A stretch of 64,000 nucleotides of DNA from JARRJS01 sp037388885 (GCA_037388885.1 JARRJS010000002.1:1-64000), one strand, 5' to 3'; shown: positions 8,749 through 17,208, counted from the stretch's first letter. Notes: generated from the sequence alone by a model not told the origin. Program-made: numbers and translations.

Positions 8749-8841
8749 GCAGTGCGAATGATGGCGTGCGGGGAACTCGGGGCCCAAGATATCGGTGTGG
8801 ATCGACGAGACGCAATTTCCGGCCCGGCCTGCCGGGCCGGG

Positions 8842-10098
8842 TCAGTCGCCGGCCAAAGTTGCCTGGGCGTAGGACATGGATTTGCGCAGGGCGAGCACGC
8901 CCAGCAGCGCGAGAATGCCGGCCATGGGCCACATGACCGGGTAGCCGCGCAGATCGGGGAAATAGGGGGCTGCCAGGTCGATGGCCGCGCCCACGAGCAG
9001 CGGCGAGACGATGCGGCCGATGCCGAAGGTCAGGATGTAGAGACCGGTGTCCCGCCCGACATTTCCCTCGCCGATGAGCGACGCGAACAGGGGGTAGGGC
9101 AGGGCAATGAGCGCGGCCGCGCCCAGGCCGGAGACCAGCAGCACGACGGTCGCGCCCGGCAGGTCGCGCACGAAGAAGCCCAGCAGCATGGTGATGCCGG
9201 TGACGGCGCCGCCGATCTCGAGCAGTGTCTCGTGCCCGTAGCGGTCGCCCAACCGGCCAATGATGAGGGCGCCCATGCCCAGGCCCGCGACGACCAGCAG
9301 CAGCGCCAGAGAGGTCTGGGCCACGTTGATTCCCAGCACGACGGTGGCGAACAGGAAGATGAACGGCCGGATGCCGTCCACGCCGCCGCTCCACAGGGCG
9401 TTCGCCAGCAGGAACCATGGCACGGCCGGCCGGCCGGCGAAGCGGCGCCAGATGCGGAGGATATCGCGAAGCTTGGCCTCGGCCTTTTCCTCGGCGGCCG
9501 CTTCGGTCGGCGCGGCGATCTTGGTGACGGCCGTGGCGACGATGACCAAGGCGGCCGCGATGAGGAACGGCAGCGGGTGCCACAGGGAGAACAGCAGGCC
9601 CCCGGCCACCAGGCCGTACGCCAGGCCGGCGGCGTGCAGCATGCCGCGCACGCCCTGGACCTGGCCGTGACGCTCCTTCGGGACGGCGTCCACCAGCAGC
9701 GCCCAGAGCGGCGTGAGGTAGCCGTGAAGGGCGGCGAAGAAAACGAACGCCGCCCCGGCCAGCGGAATATAGCCGTGCAGGAACGGCGCGATGGCCAGCG
9801 CGGCGGCCATGATGGGCGCCATCAGGATGAGGAACAGCGTGCGTCGGCCGAATCGGCCGGCAATGCGCGCAGGCAGGTGGTCGCTGAGCGCCCCGACCCA
9901 GTACGGCACGAGCACGGCGAACAGGCCTTCACCGCCGATGGCGAAACCGATGAGCACCGCCGAGTGCGTGTAACGACTCAGCAGGACCGGCAGCAGTGCC
10001 ACCATGACGGTCTGGCTCGACGTGGAGCCGAGTGTTCCGGCCGTTAGCCCGTATTCACGGATTTTCTGCCGAACGCGATGAGGACGCGTGTCGTTCAG
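8842..10098 (-). CDS. Major-facilitator / GPH-type sugar:cation symporter
   Basis: A polytopic inner-membrane transporter with about 11-12 hydrophobic helices. The loop GALSDHLPARIAGRFGRR, with conserved D and R/K, and GRLGDRYGHE are MFS hallmarks; the layout resembles sugar:proton symporters of the GPH/SLC45 type. The first ATG (10005) falls inside helix 1. The frame is open upstream as GLTAGTLGSTSSQTV, and the best initiator is CTG 10098, which lies just after GGGGGGAG. From there the protein has 418 residues. If only standard starts are accepted the gene is 8842-10005. Substrate unknown. Confidence 0.78.
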   Translation of the reverse strand: MNDTRPHRVRQKIREYGLTAGTLGSTSSQTVMVALLPVLLSRYTHSAVLIGFAIGGEGLFAVLVPYWVGALSDHLPARIAGRFGRRTLFLILMAPIMAAALAIAPFLHGYIPLAGAAFVFFAALHGYLTPLWALLVDAVPKERHGQVQGVRGMLHAAGLAYGLVAGGLLFSLWHPLPFLIAAALVIVATAVTKIAAPTEAAAEEKAEAKLRDILRIWRRFAGRPAVPWFLLANALWSGGVDGIRPFIFLFATVVLGINVAQTSLALLLVVAGLGMGALIIGRLGDRYGHETLLEIGGAVTGITMLLGFFVRDLPGATVVLLVSGLGAAALIALPYPLFASLIGEGNVGRDTGLYILTFGIGRIVSPLLVGAAIDLAAPYFPDLRGYPVMWPMAGILALLGVLALRKSMSYAQATLAGD

Positions 10099-10133
10099 GA
10101 TCTCCCCCCGGTTCTGTCCGCGAAGGCGGCAAC

Positions 10134-11036
10134 CTACGTTCGATGACGCGCAAGCGACACCCCGCCGATGATGACGGCGGCGCCGGCGAGTTGACGAAAA
10201 TTGGGTACTTCCCGCAGCCAGAACCAGGCTACAGCCAGCGCCAGCACCGGCACGACGTTCGCGAAGGTCGCCGTGCGAGTGTTCCCCAGATGGCGGACGC
10301 CGGAGTACCAGAGCAGGTACGCGACGCCGATGCCGAGAGGACCGGAATACAGGACGCTACCCCAGGCGCCGGCGGACAACGGCGCCGGCAGCCGCAACAG
10401 GTCGGGCAACCCGACGAGGAACAGCAGGACGGCGCCGACCCACAGGGTCCAGGCGGTGACGCGCATCGTCCCATAGCGTCGGATCGGGTTGCGGGCGCCG
10501 ACCGTGTACACGGACCAGCAGATAGCCGCAGCCAACAGCAGTAGATCGCCGGCGACGGAATCGCCGCCCATGTGCACAGGCTCACTGCCGATGACCAGGG
10601 CAATGCCCAGCACGGTGGCCAGCACGCCGATCCAGACCCTGGCCGACAGACGCTCGTGACCCAGCGCGGACGAGAGCACGGCCGTGATGATGGGCGTGCC
10701 GGCCAGGAGCAGACTCGCATTGCCGGCGCGCGTTCGATCAATGCCGCTGATGAAGAGGAACTGGTACGCTCCATTGCCCACCAGCCCGAGCCCGATGATG
10801 CGGAACGTGTCACCGCGGTCCGGCAGGCTGAGCGCGCCCCGCAGGGCCAGCACACCCAGCAGCAGCAGGCCCGCCAGCGGGAACCGGAGCGCGTTGAAGC
10901 CGAAGGGCGGCAACTCGGCCAGGCCGACCTTGATAACGGAGAAATTGACGGCCCAGATGACCGTCATGAGACCCAGGCCGAGCTCCGCCGACAGGATGTC
11001 GGACCGCTGGACCGCGGGTTTGGCGTCGTGGATCAT
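10134..11036 (-). CDS. EamA/DMT-family exporter
   Basis: A 300-residue, ten-helix membrane protein made of two EamA repeats (about residues 17-145 and 160-295). The first contains WAVNFSVIKVGLAELPP and RFPLAGLLLLG; the second contains CWSVYTVGARNPI. Family members export amino acids or other metabolites, but the substrate cannot be read from sequence. ATG 11036 places the first helix at residue 18. It diverges from the AsnC-type gene. Confidence 0.82.
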   Translation of the reverse strand: MIHDAKPAVQRSDILSAELGLGLMTVIWAVNFSVIKVGLAELPPFGFNALRFPLAGLLLLGVLALRGALSLPDRGDTFRIIGLGLVGNGAYQFLFISGIDRTRAGNASLLLAGTPIITAVLSSALGHERLSARVWIGVLATVLGIALVIGSEPVHMGGDSVAGDLLLLAAAICWSVYTVGARNPIRRYGTMRVTAWTLWVGAVLLFLVGLPDLLRLPAPLSAGAWGSVLYSGPLGIGVAYLLWYSGVRHLGNTRTATFANVVPVLALAVAWFWLREVPNFRQLAGAAVIIGGVSLARHRT

Positions 11037-11084
11037 TGCGCGGGAAGATCCGCTCCGCCGGACCGCTTCGCAAGGTGTGCCGTC

Positions 11085-11113
11085 TTGCCCCTGCGCGCAT
11101 GCCCACGCTACCT
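11085..11113 (+). promoter_or_regulatory. Candidate promoter for the AsnC-domain operon
   Basis: TTGCCC (11085-11090), 17 bases, CTACCT (11108-11113). The predicted leader is about 33 bases and carries AGGAGG at 11140-11145. Confidence 0.4.
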
Positions 11114-11152
11114 TCGCCCTTCGTCGAGAACGCAAGTGCAGGAGGATTCGCG

Positions 11153-11428
11153 ATGGTGGCCGCCGTGGTGCTCATCCGGGCGGAGCGGGACAGCATTCCC
11201 CAGGCGGCGCGCCAGGTCGCCGAGATCGACGGCGTGGCGGAGGTCTACTCCGTGTCCGGGGAATGGGATCTGGTCGCGATCGTGCGGGTGCCCGAGTGGG
11301 AGCGCATCGCCGACGTCGTCGCCGACCAGATCGCGAAGGTGCCCGGTCTGCAGCGTACGGAGACGTTGATCGCGTTTCGCGTGTACTCCAAGGACGATCT
11401 GGACGCGGCGTACGAGATGTTCGACTGA
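11153..11428 (+). CDS. Stand-alone Lrp/AsnC ligand-binding domain protein
   Basis: A 91-residue protein that is only the RAM/ligand-binding half of Lrp-type regulators (AAVVLIRAERD..., GVAEVYSVSGEWDLVAIVRV). The DNA-binding half is absent and no helix-turn-helix is encoded upstream. ATG 11153 has an AGGAGG site 7 bases upstream. Such lone domains can oligomerise and sense amino acids, or modulate full-length Lrp proteins. It leads a plus-strand run of two small proteins and a PLP enzyme. Confidence 0.82.
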   Translation: MVAAVVLIRAERDSIPQAARQVAEIDGVAEVYSVSGEWDLVAIVRVPEWERIADVVADQIAKVPGLQRTETLIAFRVYSKDDLDAAYEMFD

Positions 11429-11460
11429 GCGAGCGATCGCCAGTCGCAGTGTGGGGAACG

Positions 11461-11682
11461 ATGCGACGCTTCGTGGATGAGGAAGGCCGGGGTTGGGATG
11501 TGGTCATCGGCCGCGAGTCGTGGGGCGGCATGGTGGCCCTATTCGTTCCGCAATCGGGCGAAGAAGTACGGCAGAAGGCTCTGGTTGCGGACTCCCATGC
11601 CGAGGCACAGGCCATGCTGGACGGTGCCACCGATGAAGAGCTGCGATCGCTGCTGGCGCAGGCCCGGCCGAAGACGAACTGA
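11461..11682 (+). CDS. Small conserved hypothetical protein
   Basis: A 73-residue soluble protein beginning RRFVDEEGRGWDVVIGRESW and ending in an acidic helix (DEELRSLLAQA). I recall similar short proteins from Gemmatimonadota genomes but no function. GGGGAACG precedes ATG 11461. The opening (DEEGRGW) resembles that of the next gene (DDEGREW), suggesting two related members side by side. Confidence 0.6.
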   Translation: MRRFVDEEGRGWDVVIGRESWGGMVALFVPQSGEEVRQKALVADSHAEAQAMLDGATDEELRSLLAQARPKTN

Positions 11683-11696
11683 GAGACGAGTAAGCG

Positions 11697-12008
11697 ATGG
11701 TGACCTTCAAGGACGATGAGGGACGGGAATGGGTGGCGACGGCGCGTGAGGAAGACACGCCGCGGCACCATGGCCGCTGGTACCTGATCCTGCACCCCGC
11801 GGATGCCGTGGAGCCCGAAGTGACGGTGCCGGAGGTGCGCTGGCAGACGTCGCGTAGCGCGGAACGAACTCTCGAGACGATGTCCAGCTTCGAGTTGCGC
11901 CGACGGCTGCGCCTCGGCCTGGGCCGTCGGCGGGAGCGCGCGACGCCGGTGCGCTCGCCGGTCGGCACACGGCGACAAGGCACGGGCGGGTCGAAAGGTG
12001 GCGTCTAG
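11697..12008 (+). CDS. Small conserved hypothetical protein, related to its neighbour
   Basis: A 103-residue protein starting TFKDDEGREWVATAREED, with a beta-rich first half (RWYLILHP) and a basic, probably disordered tail rich in Arg. It starts 14 bases after the previous gene and overlaps the next by 11 bases, so the genes are probably co-transcribed. The shared N-terminal D(D/E)EGR.W pattern suggests a common small domain. Function unknown. Confidence 0.6.
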   Translation: MVTFKDDEGREWVATAREEDTPRHHGRWYLILHPADAVEPEVTVPEVRWQTSRSAERTLETMSSFELRRRLRLGLGRRRERATPVRSPVGTRRQGTGGSKGGV

Positions 12009-13170
12009 CCCCGACTTTGCGGCGGTCCGGGCAGCGGAGTACCCGGACGCCGACGACGCAATTTACCTGAACGCAGCGAGCTTTGGCCCGTTGCCCCTGC
12101 GGAGCCGGGTCGCAATCGACGCATACAACCGGAAGCGGCAAACGCCGGACCGTCTGGCGCGTGCAGACTTCGCGAAACCGCTTGCCGACGCGCGTCGGGC
12201 CCTGGCGGCCCTCATCGGCGCAAAGCCCACCAGTATTGCCCTTTCCCCCAACACGAGCACCGGCATCAACCTGGCCGCCGCCCTGTTGCGCCGCGAAGCG
12301 CAGCGCAGCGCCGACTGGCTCGGTGGGCGCCGGACCATCGTGTTCAGTGAGGGCGAGTTCCCGGCAAACGCATACGCCTGGCTGGGCCTCGGGCGGGAGG
12401 GCTGGTTGGTGGACCGGATCCCCGCCGATGCCCTGGGTCGGCCCCGGGAGGACGCCCTGCTGGAACGGCTGGACGACGACGTGGCGGTGCTGGCGGTGTC
12501 GGCGGTCCAGTTCGCGAACGGGTACCGGGCGGACCTGGTCCGCCTCGGCGCCGCATGTCGGGAGCGAGGCGTGCTGTTCGTGGTGGACGGCATCCAGGCC
12601 GTGGGCGCGCTGCCGCTGGCTGTGGCGGCGGCACGCGTGGACATTCTGGCGGCCGGAGGCCAGAAATGGCTGTGCGGCCCGTTCGGCTCGGGCTTCACTT
12701 ACGTGCGGCCGGAGCTCGTGACTCGCTTCGAGCCGCCCCTGCCCGGCTGGCTGTCTTTCGAGTCCAGCAACGATTTCTCCGGCGCTCCAGGTTACCCGTA
12801 CGACCTGCTACCGGACGCCCGGCGGTTCGAGGTGGGATCCCTGGCCATCCAGGACTATCTCGGCCTGGCGCGTTCCGCGGAGCTACTCGGCGAGCTCGGA
12901 GTCACCGGGATATGGGCCCACATCCGCCAGGTCCAGCAGCCCCTGCTGGAATGGGCGGCCCGCTCTCCGGTCGTGCTGTTGAGTGATACCCGCGAAGCAC
13001 ACAGGTCCGGCATCGTTTCCTTCCGCACGGCGGACGTGGAGGCGACGGCGAACGCGCTGCGGGAAGCCGGCGTGGGATGCGTGACCCGGGCAGGTGCCAT
13101 CCGCCTGGCGGTGCATTTCTACAACACGGTGGCGGAGATGGAGCGGGTGGTCGACGTGCTGGAAGGGTGA
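11998..13170 (+). CDS. Class V aminotransferase / cysteine desulfurase-like PLP enzyme
   Basis: A fold-type I PLP enzyme of 390 residues. The cofactor lysine is K223 in AAGGQKWLCGP. The phosphate-binding SPNTSTGINLAA and the cofactor Asp in VVDGIQAVGALPL are also visible. The C-terminal part (GIVSFRTADVEATANALREAGV) matches the small domain of the SufS/isopenicillin-N-epimerase-like class. No clear catalytic cysteine of a desulfurase is evident, so a desulfurase, lyase or epimerase role cannot be separated. The start is GTG 11998, overlapping the previous gene. Confidence 0.82.
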   Translation: MASSPDFAAVRAAEYPDADDAIYLNAASFGPLPLRSRVAIDAYNRKRQTPDRLARADFAKPLADARRALAALIGAKPTSIALSPNTSTGINLAAALLRREAQRSADWLGGRRTIVFSEGEFPANAYAWLGLGREGWLVDRIPADALGRPREDALLERLDDDVAVLAVSAVQFANGYRADLVRLGAACRERGVLFVVDGIQAVGALPLAVAAARVDILAAGGQKWLCGPFGSGFTYVRPELVTRFEPPLPGWLSFESSNDFSGAPGYPYDLLPDARRFEVGSLAIQDYLGLARSAELLGELGVTGIWAHIRQVQQPLLEWAARSPVVLLSDTREAHRSGIVSFRTADVEATANALREAGVGCVTRAGAIRLAVHFYNTVAEMERVVDVLEG

Positions 13171-13182
13171 TGCCCCCGGGGC

Positions 13183-14835
13183 TTACTGCGCCACGTCGTC
13201 CGTGATGTCGAGTGCGTCGGTGTCCGGCAGGGTCGGTCGAGCGAAGGCGGCCAGGCGCGCGCCGATCCGGTCCTCGATGCGCTTTGCCCTCCAGGTCGAC
13301 GGGACGTGGTTGCTGATGATGGAGAATGCCAGCAGCTCGCCGTCCTCGGCCCGGACATAGCCGGAGAGCGCTGAAACGTCCCGCAGCGTCCCCGTCTTGG
13401 CCCGCAGGTTCCCCTGAGCCTTCGTGCGATACATGCGCCGGAGCCCGTGGCGGTTGCCCGCCTCCGGCAGCGTGGCGCGGAAATTGTCCCAGTTGGGCGA
13501 GGCCGCCATCATCTGCAACAGCCCGATGATGGTTGCAGCGCTGGTGCGGTTCAGCCCCGACAGTCCCGAGCCATCCACCATATCGAGGGTGTGCTGCGCA
13601 CTGTCCGAACCCGCCAGCATGGCCTCTACCGCCCGGGCACCACCGTGCGCCGTGCCATCGTGCATGACGATGCGGCCGACGGCACGCAACACCATCTCCG
13701 CGTATAGATTGTCGCTGCGCCGGTTGATGATCTCCAGGATCTTCTGGAGTCGCGGCGAGCGTTGCGTGACCAGCACCTGGACCGGCTTCGCGTCCTGGAA
13801 CGATGGGGCGAAGGTGTGCCGACCCGTGATCGGCGAGGCTTCGCCCGGTCCGATGGAGCGTGCCACCCCGTGCACGGCGATCCCGGCCTGGCGCAACGAT
13901 TCGGTCAGCACCGCCGCCGCGTAGTGGGCTGGGTCTTCCACAGGCACGCTGCGCCATTCCCCAGTCCGGTTCTGGCCGATGGAGCCGCGCACGACGATGG
14001 GCCCGTCGTAGGACGCCCGGCTGACGGCCAGGCGTACCCGGCCACGCGCCACGGTCACCGCCCGGTTCTGGATCGCGAGACCGTCCGCGCCGGGGTACAG
14101 GTGCAGCTCCGGCGGGTCGCCCACTTTGCGTGCGGGTGTGATATGCATCGTGACGACGTTGTCATTGAACGACAGCGCGCTGGCCGGCGCGGCGAAGGCG
14201 TAGCCGACATCGCGCTCGCGCCAGCCCGGGCCGAAGCCCGGGTCACCGAAATACGAGGCGTCGCCCACGACGTCGCCTCGAATCTCGCGGACACCGTGGT
14301 GGCGCAGGGAATCGGCGAGCGCATCCCACACCGCAGTCCGCGAATCGTAGAATCGATGCGACAGTGTTGGGTCGCCCGTGCCATAAATCACCAGGTCGCC
14401 GTCCAACACGCCGTCGTGGATCGTGCCGACGGCGGCCAGGTACGTCACGAACCGATAATCGGGGCCGAGGTAGTGGAACGCCGCAGACGTGGTGAACAGC
14501 TTGAGGTTCGATGCAGGCTCCAGTGCCGCGTGGGGATTATGCGCGAAGAGCGTGTCCCCGTCCTCAAGGGAGACCACCAGCACGCTCCATTTGTCCTTGC
14601 GCCAACGCGTGGAGATGACGTCGGCCAGGCTGCGATCCAGCCGCAGCGTGGCCGCCCGGCGTGCCGCCCGGAGCGCGTCCATCCTGGCGGCCCGCACCGG
14701 GTCTTTGGCCGGCGCAGAACTCACCACCGCCGGCACGACCTTGGTACCAGGACGCGTCGGTGCCGACACGGCACGCGTGACGCCGATGCCGGTCATGAAG
14801 ACGATGGCAGAAAAAAGTAGCGTGTACCGGTTCAA
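13183..14835 (-). CDS. dacB: D-alanyl-D-alanine carboxypeptidase/endopeptidase (PBP4 type)
   Basis: A periplasmic peptidoglycan hydrolase of the S13 family. All three active-site motifs are present: SxxK (S109-N-L-K112), SDN in RRSDNLYAEM, and KTG in RAKTGTLRD. A large insert domain between motifs one and two is typical of PBP4/DacB. Start TTG 14835 gives a proper signal peptide (MNRYTLLFSAIVFMTGIGV...AVSA). The next ATG (14796) would cut the signal in half. Length is 550 residues. It diverges from acpS. Confidence 0.9.
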   Translation of the reverse strand: MNRYTLLFSAIVFMTGIGVTRAVSAPTRPGTKVVPAVVSSAPAKDPVRAARMDALRAARRAATLRLDRSLADVISTRWRKDKWSVLVVSLEDGDTLFAHNPHAALEPASNLKLFTTSAAFHYLGPDYRFVTYLAAVGTIHDGVLDGDLVIYGTGDPTLSHRFYDSRTAVWDALADSLRHHGVREIRGDVVGDASYFGDPGFGPGWRERDVGYAFAAPASALSFNDNVVTMHITPARKVGDPPELHLYPGADGLAIQNRAVTVARGRVRLAVSRASYDGPIVVRGSIGQNRTGEWRSVPVEDPAHYAAAVLTESLRQAGIAVHGVARSIGPGEASPITGRHTFAPSFQDAKPVQVLVTQRSPRLQKILEIINRRSDNLYAEMVLRAVGRIVMHDGTAHGGARAVEAMLAGSDSAQHTLDMVDGSGLSGLNRTSAATIIGLLQMMAASPNWDNFRATLPEAGNRHGLRRMYRTKAQGNLRAKTGTLRDVSALSGYVRAEDGELLAFSIISNHVPSTWRAKRIEDRIGARLAAFARPTLPDTDALDITDDVAQ

Positions 14836-15003
14836 AATAGCGACCGTTGCCCAATCGGGTTGCACAAGGAAGTCCGCATCGTTCCTACGGAAACGGCGGG
14901 CTCCGGAATTGACGCTCACGCGATGGGGGGCGCAAGTCCGGGGCCAGCGCGTCGCGTTGGACGATGTCGACGCGACAGGTCTTTGTCTGTATTGTATCGG
15001 GCC

Positions 15004-15402
15004 ATGATCATCGGCATCGGACTCGATCTGGTAGACCTGCGCCGTTTCGCCAGGTTTCGGACTCGCTGGCAGGAACGCGGTCTGCAGCGCCTGTTCACGA
15101 CCGCCGAGCTGGACGACTGCATGGCTCGCGCCGATCCCGTTCCCTCCCTGGCGGCGAGGTTCGCTGCGAAGGAGGCCTTCTTCAAGGCGCTGGGCACGGG
15201 GTTCGGCCGCGGCGGTGCATGGACGGACGTGGAAGTGCGGCGTCTGGCCACCGGCGCACCCGCCCTGCGGCTTTCGGGTCGGGCCCGCATGCTGGCCGGT
15301 CGCCTCGGCGTGACCCGGATGCACGTTTCCCTCACCCATTCCCTTTCTGCCGCGGCCGCGGAGGTGGTGTTGGAGGGCGACGGCAGGGCGGAAGCGGCAT
15401 AG
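15004..15402 (+). CDS. acpS: Holo-[acyl-carrier-protein] synthase
   Basis: Transfers 4'-phosphopantetheine from CoA to the acyl carrier protein. The 132-residue protein starts IIGIGLDLVDLRRF (catalytic Asp D8) and has the second motif FAAKEAFFKALGTG with its magnesium-binding Glu, then HVSLTHSLSAAAAEVVLE. Length is normal for the family. No acyl carrier protein gene is nearby. Confidence 0.92.
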   Translation: MIIGIGLDLVDLRRFARFRTRWQERGLQRLFTTAELDDCMARADPVPSLAARFAAKEAFFKALGTGFGRGGAWTDVEVRRLATGAPALRLSGRARMLAGRLGVTRMHVSLTHSLSAAAAEVVLEGDGRAEAA

Positions 15403-15419
15403 GCTTACGCACAGGCGAC

Positions 15420-15448
15420 TTGCGCGGCGCGCGGCACAAGTTGATTAT
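15420..15448 (+). promoter_or_regulatory. Candidate promoter for the ANTAR regulator
   Basis: TTGCGC (15420-15425), 17 bases, GATTAT (15443-15448). Transcription would begin about 15455, directly before two hairpins. Confidence 0.4.
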
Positions 15449-15456
15449 TGGCAACG

Positions 15457-15516
15457 GGTTCTTGCGAACCTGCGGAGGCCATGGCGCGCCTGCCCGGAGA
15501 GGGCGGAGCGCGCCAT
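15457..15516 (+). promoter_or_regulatory. Two successive leader hairpins before the ANTAR regulator
   Basis: Hairpin 1 pairs GGTTC (15457-15461) with GAACC (15466-15470). Hairpin 2 pairs ATGGCGCGC (15481-15489) with GCGCGCCAT (15508-15516) and continues as CTGCCC/GGGCGG around a GGAGA loop, giving about 15 pairs with one bulged A. They lie in a leader of about 120 bases. ANTAR proteins bind tandem RNA hairpins, so autoregulation is conceivable. The loops do not match the published A..G hexaloop pattern. Confidence 0.5.
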
Positions 15517-15577
15517 CGTGGTTTCTGGATGGCCCTTACCGGGGTGCGTGGCGCCCTGTTGGCAGAAGGAGTCAGTA

Positions 15578-16243
15578 ATGTCCGAAGCCCTGCGCGTGCT
15601 GATCGCCGACGATGAAGCGCTGCACAATCTCGCCTTGACGAGCCAGCTGGAAGCGCTCGGCCACGAGGTCGTGGCCACGGCGTCGAACGGCAAGGAAGCG
15701 GTCCGCTTGGCCGCGGAAAAGGAGCCGGATCTGGCGATCCTCGACATCCGAATGCCGGAGATGACCGGCCCCGAAGCGGCCACGGAGATCACGGCCCGGC
15801 GGCCGATCCCCATCATCATCCTGTCGGCGTATAGTGACAACCGCACGGTGGAGCAGGCGACGAAGTCGCCGGTGTTTCATTACCTGGTGAAGCCGGTGGA
15901 CCCGGACGACCTGGCGCCCGCCATCGCGGTGGCGCGGGCCCGATTCCAGGAATGGCTGGCCGTGCGCGCGGACCGGGATCGGTTGGAGCACAAGCTGGAG
16001 GAGCGCAAGATCATCGAGCGGGCGAAGGGCCTGCTCATGGAAACACGCGGCTTCTCCGAGCAGGAGGCGTACCGGTTCCTGCAGAAGACCAGCCAGGACA
16101 AGAACACCCCGATGGTGGAGCTGGCACGCAAGATCCTGCTCGCCGCGCCGTGCTGCGGGATCTGCTGGAATCCCAGGGGTATCGCGTCATCACCGCGACC
16201 GACGCCGAAGGCGCGTTCAAGCACCTGGAACGCGCCGACCTGA
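15578..16243 (+). CDS. Response regulator with ANTAR RNA-binding domain, C-terminus frameshifted
   Basis: Receiver domain (residues 1-120) with acidic pair D11-D12, phosphoacceptor D56 and K105. A coiled coil and an ANTAR domain (about 135-188, ERAKGLLMETRGFSEQEAY) follow. ANTAR regulators act by transcription antitermination on leader RNA. The start is ATG 15578 after AAGGAG. After KILLA (residue about 189) the frame runs into the coding sequence of the downstream kinase, giving a 30-residue tail rich in Cys, Pro and Ser with no family resemblance. A short deletion joining this gene to its neighbour is the simplest explanation. Confidence 0.82.
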   Translation: MSEALRVLIADDEALHNLALTSQLEALGHEVVATASNGKEAVRLAAEKEPDLAILDIRMPEMTGPEAATEITARRPIPIIILSAYSDNRTVEQATKSPVFHYLVKPVDPDDLAPAIAVARARFQEWLAVRADRDRLEHKLEERKIIERAKGLLMETRGFSEQEAYRFLQKTSQDKNTPMVELARKILLAAPCCGICWNPRGIASSPRPTPKARSSTWNAPT

Positions 16244-17172
16244 TGCTGCTGGACGCCATGCTCCCGGGCAAGGACGGTTGGGCGATCTGCCAGGAGATCA
16301 AGCAACAGGTCGATCCGCTGTTCCCCATCATCATGGTCACGGCCCGCACCACCCCCGAGGACGTGGTGCGTACGTTCGAGGCGGGAGCTGATGACTACGT
16401 CCCCAAGCCGTTCCAGATGGCGGAGTTGGCGGCACGCATCGACTCCCGATTGCGCGCCCGTCGTGCGGAGCGGGCGCTCCAGGACGCCAACCGCCAGGCA
16501 TCCGAGCTGGCAGAGCAGAACTACCGCCTGTACAGGCAGGCGCACCAGGATGCGGAGGAACGGGCAAATCTGCTGCGCGAGCTGGACCACCGGGTGCGAA
16601 ACAACCTGTCCGTCATCCTCGGGCTTGTCAGCATGGAGCGGAACCGACGGCCGGGGCGTCCCACGGGCCAGGCCCTGGCGAGCCTGGAAACGCGGTTGCG
16701 TGCGTTCCTGCTCGTCTACGAAGCGCTCCGACGCCACGGGTACCGTGGCGTTCCGTTGCGGGACGTGACAGAACGCTTGGCGCAGCGCCTGCGCAACACC
16801 CTGGACCCGGAAGCACGCACGACGTTGCGTGTCGAGGTGGAGGGGGACGAGGAGGTTGTGACCGACGAGCAGCACGGCTTCGCCTTGTCCCTCGTCCTCA
16901 ACGAGTTGATCGGCAACGCTCTCCGGCACGCGTTCGACGCGTGCACGCAGCCGGAGATCACGGTGTGCATCGAGCCCGTCCCGGAAGGCGTGCGCATCCA
17001 GGTCCAGGACAACGGAAAGGGCTTCGATTACGATCCGGCGCGGTTCCCCGCCGGCAGCGGTCTCTCAGTGGTGCATTCCCTTATCGAAACCGAGATGGGC
17101 GGCCGCGTGAGCGTGCAGCCGGCCGCCCCCGGCACCAGGATCACCGTATTCTCCCCCGTCGCCTCAGCCTGA
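16150..17172 (+). CDS. Receiver-histidine kinase (HisKA_2 type), N-terminus missing
   Basis: The frame from GTG 16150 encodes 340 residues: a receiver domain lacking its first strand and acidic pair (it begins at LRDLLESQGYRV but retains phosphoacceptor D35 and VPKPF), a coiled coil, a HisKA_2 domain with H147 in ELDHRVRNN, and an ATPase domain with N box NELIGNALRHAF, DNGKGF and GSGLSVV. HisKA_2 kinases are the usual partners of ANTAR regulators. Normal members would start about 20-25 residues earlier, and here that stretch is replaced by the end of the previous gene. Functional status is uncertain; an assembly error is possible. Confidence 0.75.
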   Translation: MLRDLLESQGYRVITATDAEGAFKHLERADLMLLDAMLPGKDGWAICQEIKQQVDPLFPIIMVTARTTPEDVVRTFEAGADDYVPKPFQMAELAARIDSRLRARRAERALQDANRQASELAEQNYRLYRQAHQDAEERANLLRELDHRVRNNLSVILGLVSMERNRRPGRPTGQALASLETRLRAFLLVYEALRRHGYRGVPLRDVTERLAQRLRNTLDPEARTTLRVEVEGDEEVVTDEQHGFALSLVLNELIGNALRHAFDACTQPEITVCIEPVPEGVRIQVQDNGKGFDYDPARFPAGSGLSVVHSLIETEMGGRVSVQPAAPGTRITVFSPVASA

Positions 17173-17208
17173 ACCGGCCGCCCGCGCCCCCGCCCCCGCC
17201 TGCCGTAC

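Noticed and set aside
16138..16160. Programmed ribosomal frameshift fusing regulator and kinase
   Set aside because: No slippery heptamer or following pseudoknot is apparent, and a fused product would still lack the kinase receiver's first strand.
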